Positions 17,149 to 25,218 of a stretch of 64,000 nucleotides of DNA are shown piece by piece (the first letter of the stretch is position 1; each line of letters starts with the position of its first letter). The notes under the pieces were generated by a model that was not told the DNA's origin, searched no databases, and saw only the letters and a program-made list of their open reading frames with translations. The stretch comes from Salinivirga cyanobacteriivorans. GTDB taxonomy: Bacteria > Bacteroidota > Bacteroidia > Bacteroidales > Salinivirgaceae. The DNA is taken from positions 2,243,501-2,307,500 of the forward strand of contig NZ_CP013118.1 in NCBI RefSeq assembly GCF_001443605.1, given 5' to 3'. Position numbers and translations under genes: made by a program.

Positions 17149-17759
17149 CTCAAAACTGCAAAATACTCATAATTGAGCCGTCAGACATTATCAGGCAGGG
17201 ATTAGCAGAGATATTGCGTTCAATATCATGCATTGAAAAAATTGACCAAATAGAAAGCTGGGAAACATTTTTAGCTCAAAAAAATGAAAAAAACTACGAC
17301 CTGGTGTTGCTCAACCCCCTGGGTTGCTGCCGTGGACCTCGCTTACGTCCGCAAGTATTGGAAAAATTCGAATCCACCATACTTATCGGCATCATAACTA
17401 CAATATACCATCGAAATTTGCACCAGGATTATCAGGACGTTATTTATTTGAGCGATATGGAAGCTGAAGTAAGAAGTCTAGTAGTACGTTACCTTACTCA
17501 GAAAACAGAAAAGCCACCAGTCTACCAACTACTCTCGGAGCGCGAAATTGACGTACTAAAACAAATGGCCCTTGGACTATCCAATAAAGAAATTGCAGAA
17601 ACACTTCACATTAGTACGCACACGGTTATATCGCATCGAAAAAACATCAGCAATAAGCTGGGAATCAGAACAACCTCAGGCATGGCCATCTATGCTGTAA
17701 CAGCAAAACTCATTGATGCATCTGACATTTTAAACGACATCCCTAAAAATAGGGATTGA
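17145..17759 (+). CDS. LuxR-type regulator with atypical receiver (CC motif)
   Basis: A 204-residue regulator with an N-terminal response-regulator-like fold (residues 4-115) and a C-terminal LuxR/GerE helix-turn-helix (LSEREIDVLKQMALG ... SNKEIAETLHISTHTVISHR). In the receiver, the position of the phospho-accepting Asp is occupied by Asn in LVLLNPLGCCRG, immediately followed by a Cys pair, so normal phosphorylation is unlikely. The start codon overlaps the RIC-like stop by 4 bases (ATGA type), so the two are translated together. Control of iron-centre or nitrosative stress genes, with the cysteines as sensor, is an inference. Confidence 0.8.
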   Translation: MTQNCKILIIEPSDIIRQGLAEILRSISCIEKIDQIESWETFLAQKNEKNYDLVLLNPLGCCRGPRLRPQVLEKFESTILIGIITTIYHRNLHQDYQDVIYLSDMEAEVRSLVVRYLTQKTEKPPVYQLLSEREIDVLKQMALGLSNKEIAETLHISTHTVISHRKNISNKLGIRTTSGMAIYAVTAKLIDASDILNDIPKNRD

Positions 17760-17951
17760 CCCATCACATTATCCTTACTTTTAGTGATTGCAGTTTCCGG
17801 ACAAAACCTCCATCTTTGCTTTCAATAATGAGGGATCAAAAAATGAAAACTTAAAGCTGAAAAGTAATTTGTTCGTAATCGTACACTTTTATACGAAACA
17901 AGGACATACATGTTAATATTTTTAAATTTGTTCCCGATAATATAAAATGCA

Positions 17952-18293
17952 GTGTTTAAGAGGCTTTTATCCATAATATTAGTTTTTACAGCAATCTTTA
18001 TAATTGCCAATAAAGCCATTTATTTGCACGTACATGAGGCAAACGATGGTACTTTAATAGTACATGCACATCCTTTCAATAAATCTGCTGACAATGACCC
18101 AATAAAAAAACACCACCATAACTTATTAGAATATGTATTATTGAGTCATTTCGACCTGCTATTCATAGCATCTTTATTATTTACTCTGGCGGGAAAATTT
18201 GCTCCAGAAATAATTCTGGGCATTAAACGAAAAAAATGTTCTGGTCATATTTTCCTCACCTTCAAGCCCCTTCGGGCACCTCCTTTAAAATAA
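17952..18293 (+). CDS. Small His-rich membrane protein before TonB receptor 2
   Basis: A 113-residue protein starting at GTG 17952. It has an N-terminal hydrophobic segment (residues 4-24), a short exported loop rich in histidine (LHVHEANDGTLIVHAHPF, then KKHHHNLLEY) and a second hydrophobic segment (about 62-82). The His cluster suggests metal binding on the outer face of the inner membrane. It lies 109 bases before the receptor gene on the same strand, in the same place as the Cys-rich exported protein before receptor 3 (35942-36442). I do not recognise the family; a metal-chaperone or sensing role is inference. Confidence 0.65.
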   Translation: MFKRLLSIILVFTAIFIIANKAIYLHVHEANDGTLIVHAHPFNKSADNDPIKKHHHNLLEYVLLSHFDLLFIASLLFTLAGKFAPEIILGIKRKKCSGHIFLTFKPLRAPPLK

Positions 18294-18402
18294 AACCCTG
18301 GCAATACCAGCCAACAACCCTTTTCCCAACTATTTTCGTTTTAATTACACCCATTAATTTATATTAATGTGGGCGACACATAAGATAAAAAAACTCACAA
18401 CA

Positions 18403-20787
18403 ATGAATTTCAAATTAGCAACAATATATATCCTTCTGTTTAGTATTTCGGTATCGGCATTAGCTCAAAAAGAATCCCGCACCGATGCCAATCTTGTAGG
18501 TCATGTAACATGCTGTGGCGAGCACATTCCCTTTGCCACCATACTAATTGAAGGCACTACCATAGGAACCACCACAGATGAAACCGGCCATTACCGAATA
18601 ATGAATATGCCTGTAGGGGAATTTACAGTTACTGCTCAGGCATTGGGCTATGCCCCTAAATCTGTACAAATAAAAATGGAGGCAGGCCAAACAAAAGAAA
18701 TTAAATTTGATTTGAAAAAAGACGTACTGAATCTTGAGGAGGTTGTTGTAACCGGAGACCGAAACAAAACCAACCGACGAGATGCCTCCGTTATAGTCTC
18801 AACCATTTCCCCCAAAGTATTTGAATTTGCTCAGGCCGCTACATTAAGCGAAGGGCTGGACTTTTCGCCCGGATTACGCCTGGAAAATAATTGTCAAAAT
18901 TGCGGATTTACCCAGGTTCGCATGAACGGGATGGAAGGTCCCTATTCACAGATATTGATTAACAGCCGACCTATTTTTAGTGGTTTGGCAGGAGTATATG
19001 GCCTTGAATTGATTCCTGAGAATATGATTGAACGGGTTGAAGTTGTACGGGGCGGTGGTTCTGCGCTTTATGGAAGCAATGCCATTGCAGGTACCATCAA
19101 TCTGATTTTGAAAGATCCTATTACCAACTCTTACGAAATGGATATCAGCCGCGGCAGTATTGGTGCAGGACTCGAAGATGCCAACCCATCATCAGATTTT
19201 ACAGCAAAACTCAACACATCACTCATCTCCTCCGACAGTAAAACCGGTATGGCTTTATATGGATTTTATAGAAAAAGAGCTCCCTTTGATGCCAATGGAG
19301 ATGATTTCTCCGAACTTAGTGAAATAAATAACACGACAATTGGTAGTCGCATGTTTCACCGTTTTACCAATCGAAGTCGTGTATCTATGGATGTTTTTCA
19401 TATACACGAGGAACGCCGGGGTGGCAACAAATTCCAATACCCGATTCATGAATCTGTAATTGCTGAAGCGGTAGAACACAGAATTACAACCGGTGCCCTG
19501 ACTTATGACCAGTTCTTCAGGGAGCACGATAAACTATCCATGTTTGTTTCCGGGCAAAAAGTCGACCGTGATTCATACTACGGAGCCGAAAAATCGCTCA
19601 AAGATTATGGATTAACTACTGACTTTTCTTATCATGCCGGGGCACAATATCATTTACACCTCAATCTTGCTGAAATTACATTAGGATTAGAAAACCAGGG
19701 TGCCTGGCTAAAAGACCGCAAATTGGGTTACCCGGATTTGGATAACATCCAATTGAATGTGGAAGGAACGGACACTACTTTTCAGGTACCACATACCGAA
19801 AACGTAACCATTGCAGACCAGGAGACCAATACTTTCAGTGCGTTTGGCCAGTATGATATTACCTGGGAAAAGCTCAAGATAACAGCAGGTTTACGTTTTG
19901 ATCATTACCAGGTTAACGATTATATTTCAAATGACGATAAGTCAGGAAGTGTGCTAAGCCCGCGCCTCACAATTAAGTATGATCTTTTCAATTACCTGCA
20001 GGCCCGCGCAAGCTATAGCCAGGGCTACAGGGCACCACAAATCTATGATGAAGACCTGCATATTGAAACTTCTACGGCACGTAAGGTGCTTCACGAAAAT
20101 GACCCCGATTTAAAACAAGAGACCAGTCATAGTATTATGGCTTCTCTTGATTTTAATAAAAAAATCGGGAATGCATATGTAGGAGTACTCGCAGAAGGTT
20201 TTTATACCAAACTTATGGATGCTTTTTCCAATGAATTCTCTGATCCAGACTCAACCGGAACCGTAACCTATACACGGGTAAATGCTGACGGTGGAGCTAC
20301 AGTAGCAGGTATCAACATAGAGGTTAACGTTGTTCCGACAGAAAAACTGATGTTCAAAGGCAGCTTCACTTACCAAAGCAGCAAATACGAAAATGCGCAA
20401 GAATTTGGAGAAACATCTTTTTTACGCACTCCCAGCGATTACGGATACCTAGCGATTGATTATCAACCTATTAAAAAACTTGGCTTTTCGTTGACCGGAA
20501 ACTATACTGGCTCAATGTTGGTTCCATACTTTGGCAATACCCTTCCAGCAAATTCAGAAGGAGAATTGCGGGAAAGCAATCCTTTTTATGACATCGGTAT
20601 AAAAGCCCGCTTCAACTGGAAACTTAATGGTGCTACCATGCAATTCTATGGTGGGGTAAAAAACATATTTAATTCCTATCAGGACGACTTTGATTATGGC
20701 CACGACCGTGACCCGGGCTATATTTATGGGCCGGGGTTACCAAGAATGATTTATGCAGGAATTAAAATAAGCAACCTTATTCATTAA
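18403..20787 (+). CDS. TonB-dependent outer-membrane receptor 2 (paralogue of receptor 1)
   Basis: A 794-residue TonB-dependent receptor. I chose ATG 18403 because it opens directly into a signal peptide (MNFKLATIYILLFSISVSA); an in-frame ATG at 18367 would add 12 charged residues. Domain order is signal peptide, carboxypeptidase-D-like domain (about 30-105; IPFATILIEGTTIGTTTDE), plug (115-235; VVRGGGSALYGSNAIAG) and barrel. It shares with receptor 1 the C-x2-C in the plug (NNCQNCGF) and much of the regulatory domain and plug. An additional CC is present in the N-terminal domain (HVTCCGEH). A good terminator follows at 20813-20843. Ligand is unknown, probably a metal complex. Confidence 0.87.
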   Translation: MNFKLATIYILLFSISVSALAQKESRTDANLVGHVTCCGEHIPFATILIEGTTIGTTTDETGHYRIMNMPVGEFTVTAQALGYAPKSVQIKMEAGQTKEIKFDLKKDVLNLEEVVVTGDRNKTNRRDASVIVSTISPKVFEFAQAATLSEGLDFSPGLRLENNCQNCGFTQVRMNGMEGPYSQILINSRPIFSGLAGVYGLELIPENMIERVEVVRGGGSALYGSNAIAGTINLILKDPITNSYEMDISRGSIGAGLEDANPSSDFTAKLNTSLISSDSKTGMALYGFYRKRAPFDANGDDFSELSEINNTTIGSRMFHRFTNRSRVSMDVFHIHEERRGGNKFQYPIHESVIAEAVEHRITTGALTYDQFFREHDKLSMFVSGQKVDRDSYYGAEKSLKDYGLTTDFSYHAGAQYHLHLNLAEITLGLENQGAWLKDRKLGYPDLDNIQLNVEGTDTTFQVPHTENVTIADQETNTFSAFGQYDITWEKLKITAGLRFDHYQVNDYISNDDKSGSVLSPRLTIKYDLFNYLQARASYSQGYRAPQIYDEDLHIETSTARKVLHENDPDLKQETSHSIMASLDFNKKIGNAYVGVLAEGFYTKLMDAFSNEFSDPDSTGTVTYTRVNADGGATVAGINIEVNVVPTEKLMFKGSFTYQSSKYENAQEFGETSFLRTPSDYGYLAIDYQPIKKLGFSLTGNYTGSMLVPYFGNTLPANSEGELRESNPFYDIGIKARFNWKLNGATMQFYGGVKNIFNSYQDDFDYGHDRDPGYIYGPGLPRMIYAGIKISNLIH

Positions 20788-20812
20788 AATATGTAAGCCA
20801 ATATTAATTAAT

Positions 20813-20843
20813 AAAAGGATCAGATAAAACTGGTCCTTTTTTT
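20813..20843 (+). terminator. Intrinsic terminator after TonB receptor 2
   Basis: AAAAGGATCAG (20813-20823) pairs with CTGGTCCTTTT (20830-20840) and a run of T follows. Confidence 0.85.
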
Positions 20844-20909
20844 ATTTTTAAAACAAAAGTTTATTAAATTGAAAACTGAAACAGCCAACTTTAAGCCACA
20901 GGCTAATTC

Positions 20910-21512
20910 ATGAATTTGATTTTAACTACCAATAAATCACTAATTTCTATTGCAACGCTAATACTTATATGCATTGCAAAACCCTTTTTTGCACAATCCA
21001 CTGAAAACCATAATCAGCCCAACATACTGAAAGACTCAAGGGATGGGAAGCGTTATAAAGTGATGCGCATTGGTAACCAAATTTGGATGACAGAAAACCT
21101 GGCTTATAAAACACCCGAAGGATGCTGGCCTTACCTGGATGACAGGCAATACGTTTCAGAGCACGGGTTTTTGTACAACTGGGAAACCGCAAAGGAAGCC
21201 TGCCCCGATGGGTGGGAGCTGCCAACAAAAGCAGATTTCAATCAATTACTATTTTTGATAGCACGCGATAATAAAAACCCTTCAAAAGAAATAATACAAG
21301 GTGGGTGCAGCGGTTTTGAAGCAATTCAGAGTGGCTGGAGAACAGAGAATGGTCAATATGTTGATCTCGATTATAGCGGGAATTATTGGACCCGAAGTAA
21401 AAGTTTCCGCGGCCAGGCCTGGTTGCTTTTTATAGGAAAAAATGGCCGAAAAAGCTATATCGACTTTGCTGATAAACGTTTTGGAATGTCTGTAAGGTGT
21501 ATTAAAAAGTAG
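20910..21512 (+). CDS. FISUMP-domain exported protein
   Basis: A 200-residue secreted protein with an N-terminal signal peptide (about residues 1-29, ending FFAQS). The mature part is a single FISUMP domain (Fibrobacter succinogenes major paralogous domain): DGKRYKVMRIGNQIWMTENL near residue 45, the FLYNWETAKEACPDGWELP core near 95, and the GMSVRCIKK end. Such domains are common on surface or secreted proteins of Bacteroidota and have no assigned biochemical role. It has no lipobox. The stop is followed by a hairpin without a T run. Confidence 0.82.
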   Translation: MNLILTTNKSLISIATLILICIAKPFFAQSTENHNQPNILKDSRDGKRYKVMRIGNQIWMTENLAYKTPEGCWPYLDDRQYVSEHGFLYNWETAKEACPDGWELPTKADFNQLLFLIARDNKNPSKEIIQGGCSGFEAIQSGWRTENGQYVDLDYSGNYWTRSKSFRGQAWLLFIGKNGRKSYIDFADKRFGMSVRCIKK

Positions 21513-21539
21513 AGATGGCCCAAAAAACGGGCCACCTCT
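21511..21539. terminator. Hairpin between FISUMP gene and interrupted small gene
   Basis: AGAGATGGCCC pairs with GGGCCACCTCT (one mismatch, loop AAAAAAC). It lies between two convergent genes and may serve as a bidirectional terminator; only a weak T-rich tract follows. Confidence 0.5.
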
Positions 21540-21610
21540 GTGTATTTTAATTTTCTAATATTATGCCTGTTCTTTTATAGCCCTTCTTTTTTCCATCCAA
21601 TTATAAATAG

Positions 21611-23120
21611 TTCTACTTTAACAGATTAAAAAAAACGAAGTTATTTTAAGTGAATAACAGTGATAATCCGTTAACATTTAGTATATTGCGCATGTTAAAA
21701 AAATGTAATTTTATTTGCAATGGGTAACGAGCGAATCACTTAAAAAAAGATTATAACAATGGTAAAACACTGCTTGCGGTTAACGACCGTCTTGAAGTGT
21801 ATTTGTCTGAATATGAGTATTTTTTCAAAAATAAAACAAAGACAAACTTCGATAAAGCCTCTCAATATGTCGAAGGACTTGCATTAAGCGATTTGAAAAA
21901 CATAGAACGCATAAGTGAAACATTGAATGCCAACTATCATCAGATGCAGCATTTCATAACAGAATCTAACTGGGATGCTCGGGCTGTCATCGATCAAACT
22001 GCAAAAAATGTAGACCAAGCATTGCCCAATCGGAAGTTAACAGGACTACTCATCGATGAAAGTGGTTGGGTTAAAAAGGGAAAGAAAAGCGTTGGTGTTG
22101 ATCATCAGTATTGTGGGAATGTAGGAAAAACAGCAAACTCACAGGTAGCCGTTTTTGGCTGCCTTTGTAATGACAAATACGCCTCGTTGGTCGATACCAG
22201 GCTTTATTTACCAAAATCATGGATCGATGATCAGGGTAGATGTGAAGCTGCAGGTATACCCCGTGAAGATAGGATTTTCCGCACAAAACCAGAGTTGGCA
22301 ACAGAAATAGTAAAGCATCAACTTGAAATGGGTATATCATTTGATTACGTTGGAGCGGATGGCCTATATGGAAATGACATTGTATTTACCCGTTCTGTGG
22401 CTGATTTGGGCTTAATTTATATGCTTGATATTCATAGTAATCAAAAGATATATTTAGAAGAGCCAGAACTTTATTTGCCCGAACGCAAGAGTAATCGGGG
22501 GCGCGCCCCAAAAAAGCTAAAAGCAAGTACATCAGCAGTTAATGCCGACACCTACATTAAAACCCTGTCCGCAAAGGATTGGAAGAAATTAAATATTCGC
22601 GATTCTGCAAAAGGCAAACTCAAGGGGCTCTTTCATTTCAAGACTGTTTACATTTGGGACAAAGCCTCCAATGCCGTTGAAAAACGTTTATTGATTGTTT
22701 CGAAAAGAAAAACAAATGATTGCGTAGAGACTAAATATTCATTCACAAATGCCGAACTTGTCCAGTACACCGAACAAGCACTGGCATATATGCAGGCACA
22801 GCGTTTTTTTATAGAGCACAGTTTCAAAGAACAAAAGCAAATATTGGGGATGGACCATTTTCAGACTCGTAAATGGAAATCATGGTATCATCAAGTTGCA
22901 TTAAATATGATTGTAGGCAGTTTTATGTTAAAGGAGAAAATTTTAAATCAGGACCAGATTCCATTGCTTTCTGCAAGGGACATCATGGATTTTTTGGTAT
23001 ATAAGTTTTACCGTGAAATGACAGATGAGCGTATGTTGGAAAAATTGGAACATCGACACAAAAAAAGGCAACGGGATATAGATTACTGTTATTCAAAACA
23101 ATAAATGTGTTAAAGTAGAA
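21611..23120 (+). mobile_element. IS701-family insertion sequence, copy 1
   Basis: A 1510 bp element with perfect 13 bp terminal inverted repeats (TTCTACTTTAACA at 21611-21623 and its complement at 23108-23120), carrying one transposase gene. It is almost identical to the element at 47338-48847 in the same orientation. Its flanks read ATAG on the left and CTAT on the right, so the 4 bp YTAG-type target duplication seen around copy 2 is not present here. Confidence 0.93.
21797..23104 (+). CDS. IS701-family transposase (copy 1)
   Basis: A 435-residue DDE transposase. The conserved LLIDESGWVKKGKKSVGV (first Asp), the YVGADGLYG motif (second Asp) and the C-terminal QAQRFFIEHSFKEQKQ (catalytic Glu) are all present, as is the typical HYQVAL-like YHQVALNM segment. 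The frame opens upstream of GTG 21797 without an ATG, so the true start may be somewhat earlier (a CTG exists at 21770). Differences from copy 2 are few: Cys/Gly after KTND, Gln/His in the LNxDQIP motif and Ile/Val in LLxVSKRK. Confidence 0.92.
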   Translation: MYLSEYEYFFKNKTKTNFDKASQYVEGLALSDLKNIERISETLNANYHQMQHFITESNWDARAVIDQTAKNVDQALPNRKLTGLLIDESGWVKKGKKSVGVDHQYCGNVGKTANSQVAVFGCLCNDKYASLVDTRLYLPKSWIDDQGRCEAAGIPREDRIFRTKPELATEIVKHQLEMGISFDYVGADGLYGNDIVFTRSVADLGLIYMLDIHSNQKIYLEEPELYLPERKSNRGRAPKKLKASTSAVNADTYIKTLSAKDWKKLNIRDSAKGKLKGLFHFKTVYIWDKASNAVEKRLLIVSKRKTNDCVETKYSFTNAELVQYTEQALAYMQAQRFFIEHSFKEQKQILGMDHFQTRKWKSWYHQVALNMIVGSFMLKEKILNQDQIPLLSARDIMDFLVYKFYREMTDERMLEKLEHRHKKRQRDIDYCYSKQ

Positions 23121-23267
23121 CTATTATCATCCTTTAATGATTCTAAGGCAGATATGGTCTCAGCAACGAGAGATTTGGTGTTCATTATGTAAATTTTGTC
23201 CGTTTCCGTACGATTTTTGTTAACCTTTTATATCTTTTTAGGAACATACTAAATTTAAACAAAAAAT

Positions 23268-25037
23268 ATGATACGCGCAGCCCTTTTTTTACTATCCGTT
23301 ACTCTATTGGCCGCCTGTAGCCCCCAATCTGAAAGCGATTTTGAATTTCAGCTGCCCTTTGAAACTTCAGAGGGCAGCCGTACGGCTACTTATGATGAAA
23401 CGCTTGAGTTTTGCAAAGCCATAGACCATGCTTCCTCAAGGGTACATTACACTACTTATGGAAAAAGTTCGCAGGGTTATAAACTGCCGCTTCTTATAGT
23501 TGATAAGGATGGTTTGAACCGTGTGGAAACTATCCGGGCAACTGGAAGAACAATTTTACTGGTTGAGTCAAATATTCATCCGGGAGAACCGGATGGGAAT
23601 GATGCCATGATGCTTCTGCTACGCGACATCATAACCGGTAAGTCACAAGAGTTATTGGATAGCGTTACCATTCTTTTTGCTCCGGTTGTCAATGCCGATG
23701 GGCTAAATCGGTTTGGAGCGTACAACCGGATTAATCAGAACGGGCCGGAGAAAATGGGATGGCGAACCAATGCTCAGAATTTAAATTTAAATCGCGATTT
23801 TGTGAAAGCAGACGCTCCGGGCATGCAGGCATGGATTCAAATGTTTGACAAGTGGAAGCCCGATTTCTTTATCGACTGTCATACTACGGATGGTGCAGAT
23901 TATCAGTATGTGATTACTTACATGTTGGAGATTTATGGCAACATGGACCCGGGTTTAACAGCCTGGCAGGCTGAAGATTATTTACCATATGTCAGGGATG
24001 GCATGTTTGAAGCCGGATATCCGATTTTTCCGTACGTTTCTTTCAGAAGTTGGCACGATCCGCGAAGCGGATTAATCACCAGACCCGGAAGGCCAATGCT
24101 CTCACAGGGTTATACAGCACTCAGAAATCGCCCGGGTTTGCTTATTGAAACACACATGTTGAAACCATATAAGGAACGTGTGCTGGCTACACGCGAAATG
24201 ATTGAACTTACACTGGAGAAACTTAATCAGAAAGGGAGTCAGTTACAGCAATTGATCGCTGCAGCCGACCAGGTTGTTCAGCAACCCGAATTCAGAGAAA
24301 AGCCTTTTGCAGTTGCATATCGCAGTACCGATCAGCATGATACCGTAGACTTTTTAGGGGTGGAGTATGATGTCGTAAAGAGCGATTTAACCGGTGGAGA
24401 CTGGTTCCAGTATCATAAAGGAGAAAATAAAACTTTTCGTCTGCCATGGTACCGCTACCCGGAGGCTTCGAAATCGGTGATGTTGCCCGAAGCATATGTG
24501 ATTCCAGTTCAGTGGAAAACAGTCCTAGAGCGTATGCAGGTGCATGGTATGCAAATGGACACGCTTCCGGAAGAGACAACGCTGCCCACGGAAACCTATT
24601 ATTTTACGGATGTAAAGTGGCGAAACCGACCGTATGAAGGTCGCATGACCATTAATGATGTTACTTTGCACAGTAGGAAGGATAGCACAACTTTTCCCAA
24701 AGGTTCAGTTATTATACCGATGAATCAATCCAATGCAAGACTCATTGCCTGGATGTTGGAGCCGAAAAGTCCTGATTCCTTTTTGCAATGGGGATTCTTC
24801 AATGCCGTATTTAAGCAAAAGGAGTATGCCGAAACATATGTGATGGAAGTGAAAGCCCGCAGGATGCTCGAAAATGACCCTGAACTCCGCGAAGCTTTTG
24901 ATGCTTTCCTTGCGGATAACTCCGGTGTGAAAAATAGTTCCTGGGCTCAACTCAACTGGTTTTACAAGCGAACTAAATGGTGGGATGAAAAAAAGAATGT
25001 TTATCCGGTCAGAAGAATCATGTCGGATGATATTTGA
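23268..25037 (+). CDS. M14-family zinc carboxypeptidase lipoprotein
   Basis: A 589-residue lipoprotein peptidase. Lipobox LLAAC gives Cys17. The M14 fold covers about residues 40-320: zinc ligands His104 and Glu107 in SNIHPGEPDG, the third His in FIDCHTTDGAD near 205 and the likely general-base Glu in LLIETHMLK near 290. The remaining ~270 residues form an unrecognised domain rich in beta strand. Members of this group release C-terminal residues from peptides or peptidoglycan-type substrates; the substrate here is unknown. It is a single gene between the IS701 element and the LtaS-like gene. Confidence 0.85.
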   Translation: MIRAALFLLSVTLLAACSPQSESDFEFQLPFETSEGSRTATYDETLEFCKAIDHASSRVHYTTYGKSSQGYKLPLLIVDKDGLNRVETIRATGRTILLVESNIHPGEPDGNDAMMLLLRDIITGKSQELLDSVTILFAPVVNADGLNRFGAYNRINQNGPEKMGWRTNAQNLNLNRDFVKADAPGMQAWIQMFDKWKPDFFIDCHTTDGADYQYVITYMLEIYGNMDPGLTAWQAEDYLPYVRDGMFEAGYPIFPYVSFRSWHDPRSGLITRPGRPMLSQGYTALRNRPGLLIETHMLKPYKERVLATREMIELTLEKLNQKGSQLQQLIAAADQVVQQPEFREKPFAVAYRSTDQHDTVDFLGVEYDVVKSDLTGGDWFQYHKGENKTFRLPWYRYPEASKSVMLPEAYVIPVQWKTVLERMQVHGMQMDTLPEETTLPTETYYFTDVKWRNRPYEGRMTINDVTLHSRKDSTTFPKGSVIIPMNQSNARLIAWMLEPKSPDSFLQWGFFNAVFKQKEYAETYVMEVKARRMLENDPELREAFDAFLADNSGVKNSSWAQLNWFYKRTKWWDEKKNVYPVRRIMSDDI

Positions 25038-25218
25038 TATTGATTCTGCTGCATTTCACCATGAATTACAATAAGTTTAGAGATACTTAATCCTGGCTTA
25101 ATATCTTGCGCCATTAACCATTTTGCAATGGTTATAATTAGCATTTTCATAACCTGCATTTTATTTTCAGTTAGTATGCTTTGTGGAACTTTACGCTAAG
25201 AACTTAAGTCGAGGCAAA

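Larger units (their letters stand above)
21561..23185 (-). pseudogene. Very small gene interrupted by IS701 copy 1
   Basis: On the minus strand, ATG 23185 opens MNTKSLVAETISALESLKDD and runs into the IS701 end at 23121; beyond the IS, 21610-21561 continues as IYNWMEKRRAIKEQA and a stop. If the four bases next to one IS end are counted as duplicated target, the two parts join in one frame and give a 36-residue charged helical protein. I do not recognise it. The reading is direct; the claim that it was a functional gene is inference. Confidence 0.5.
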
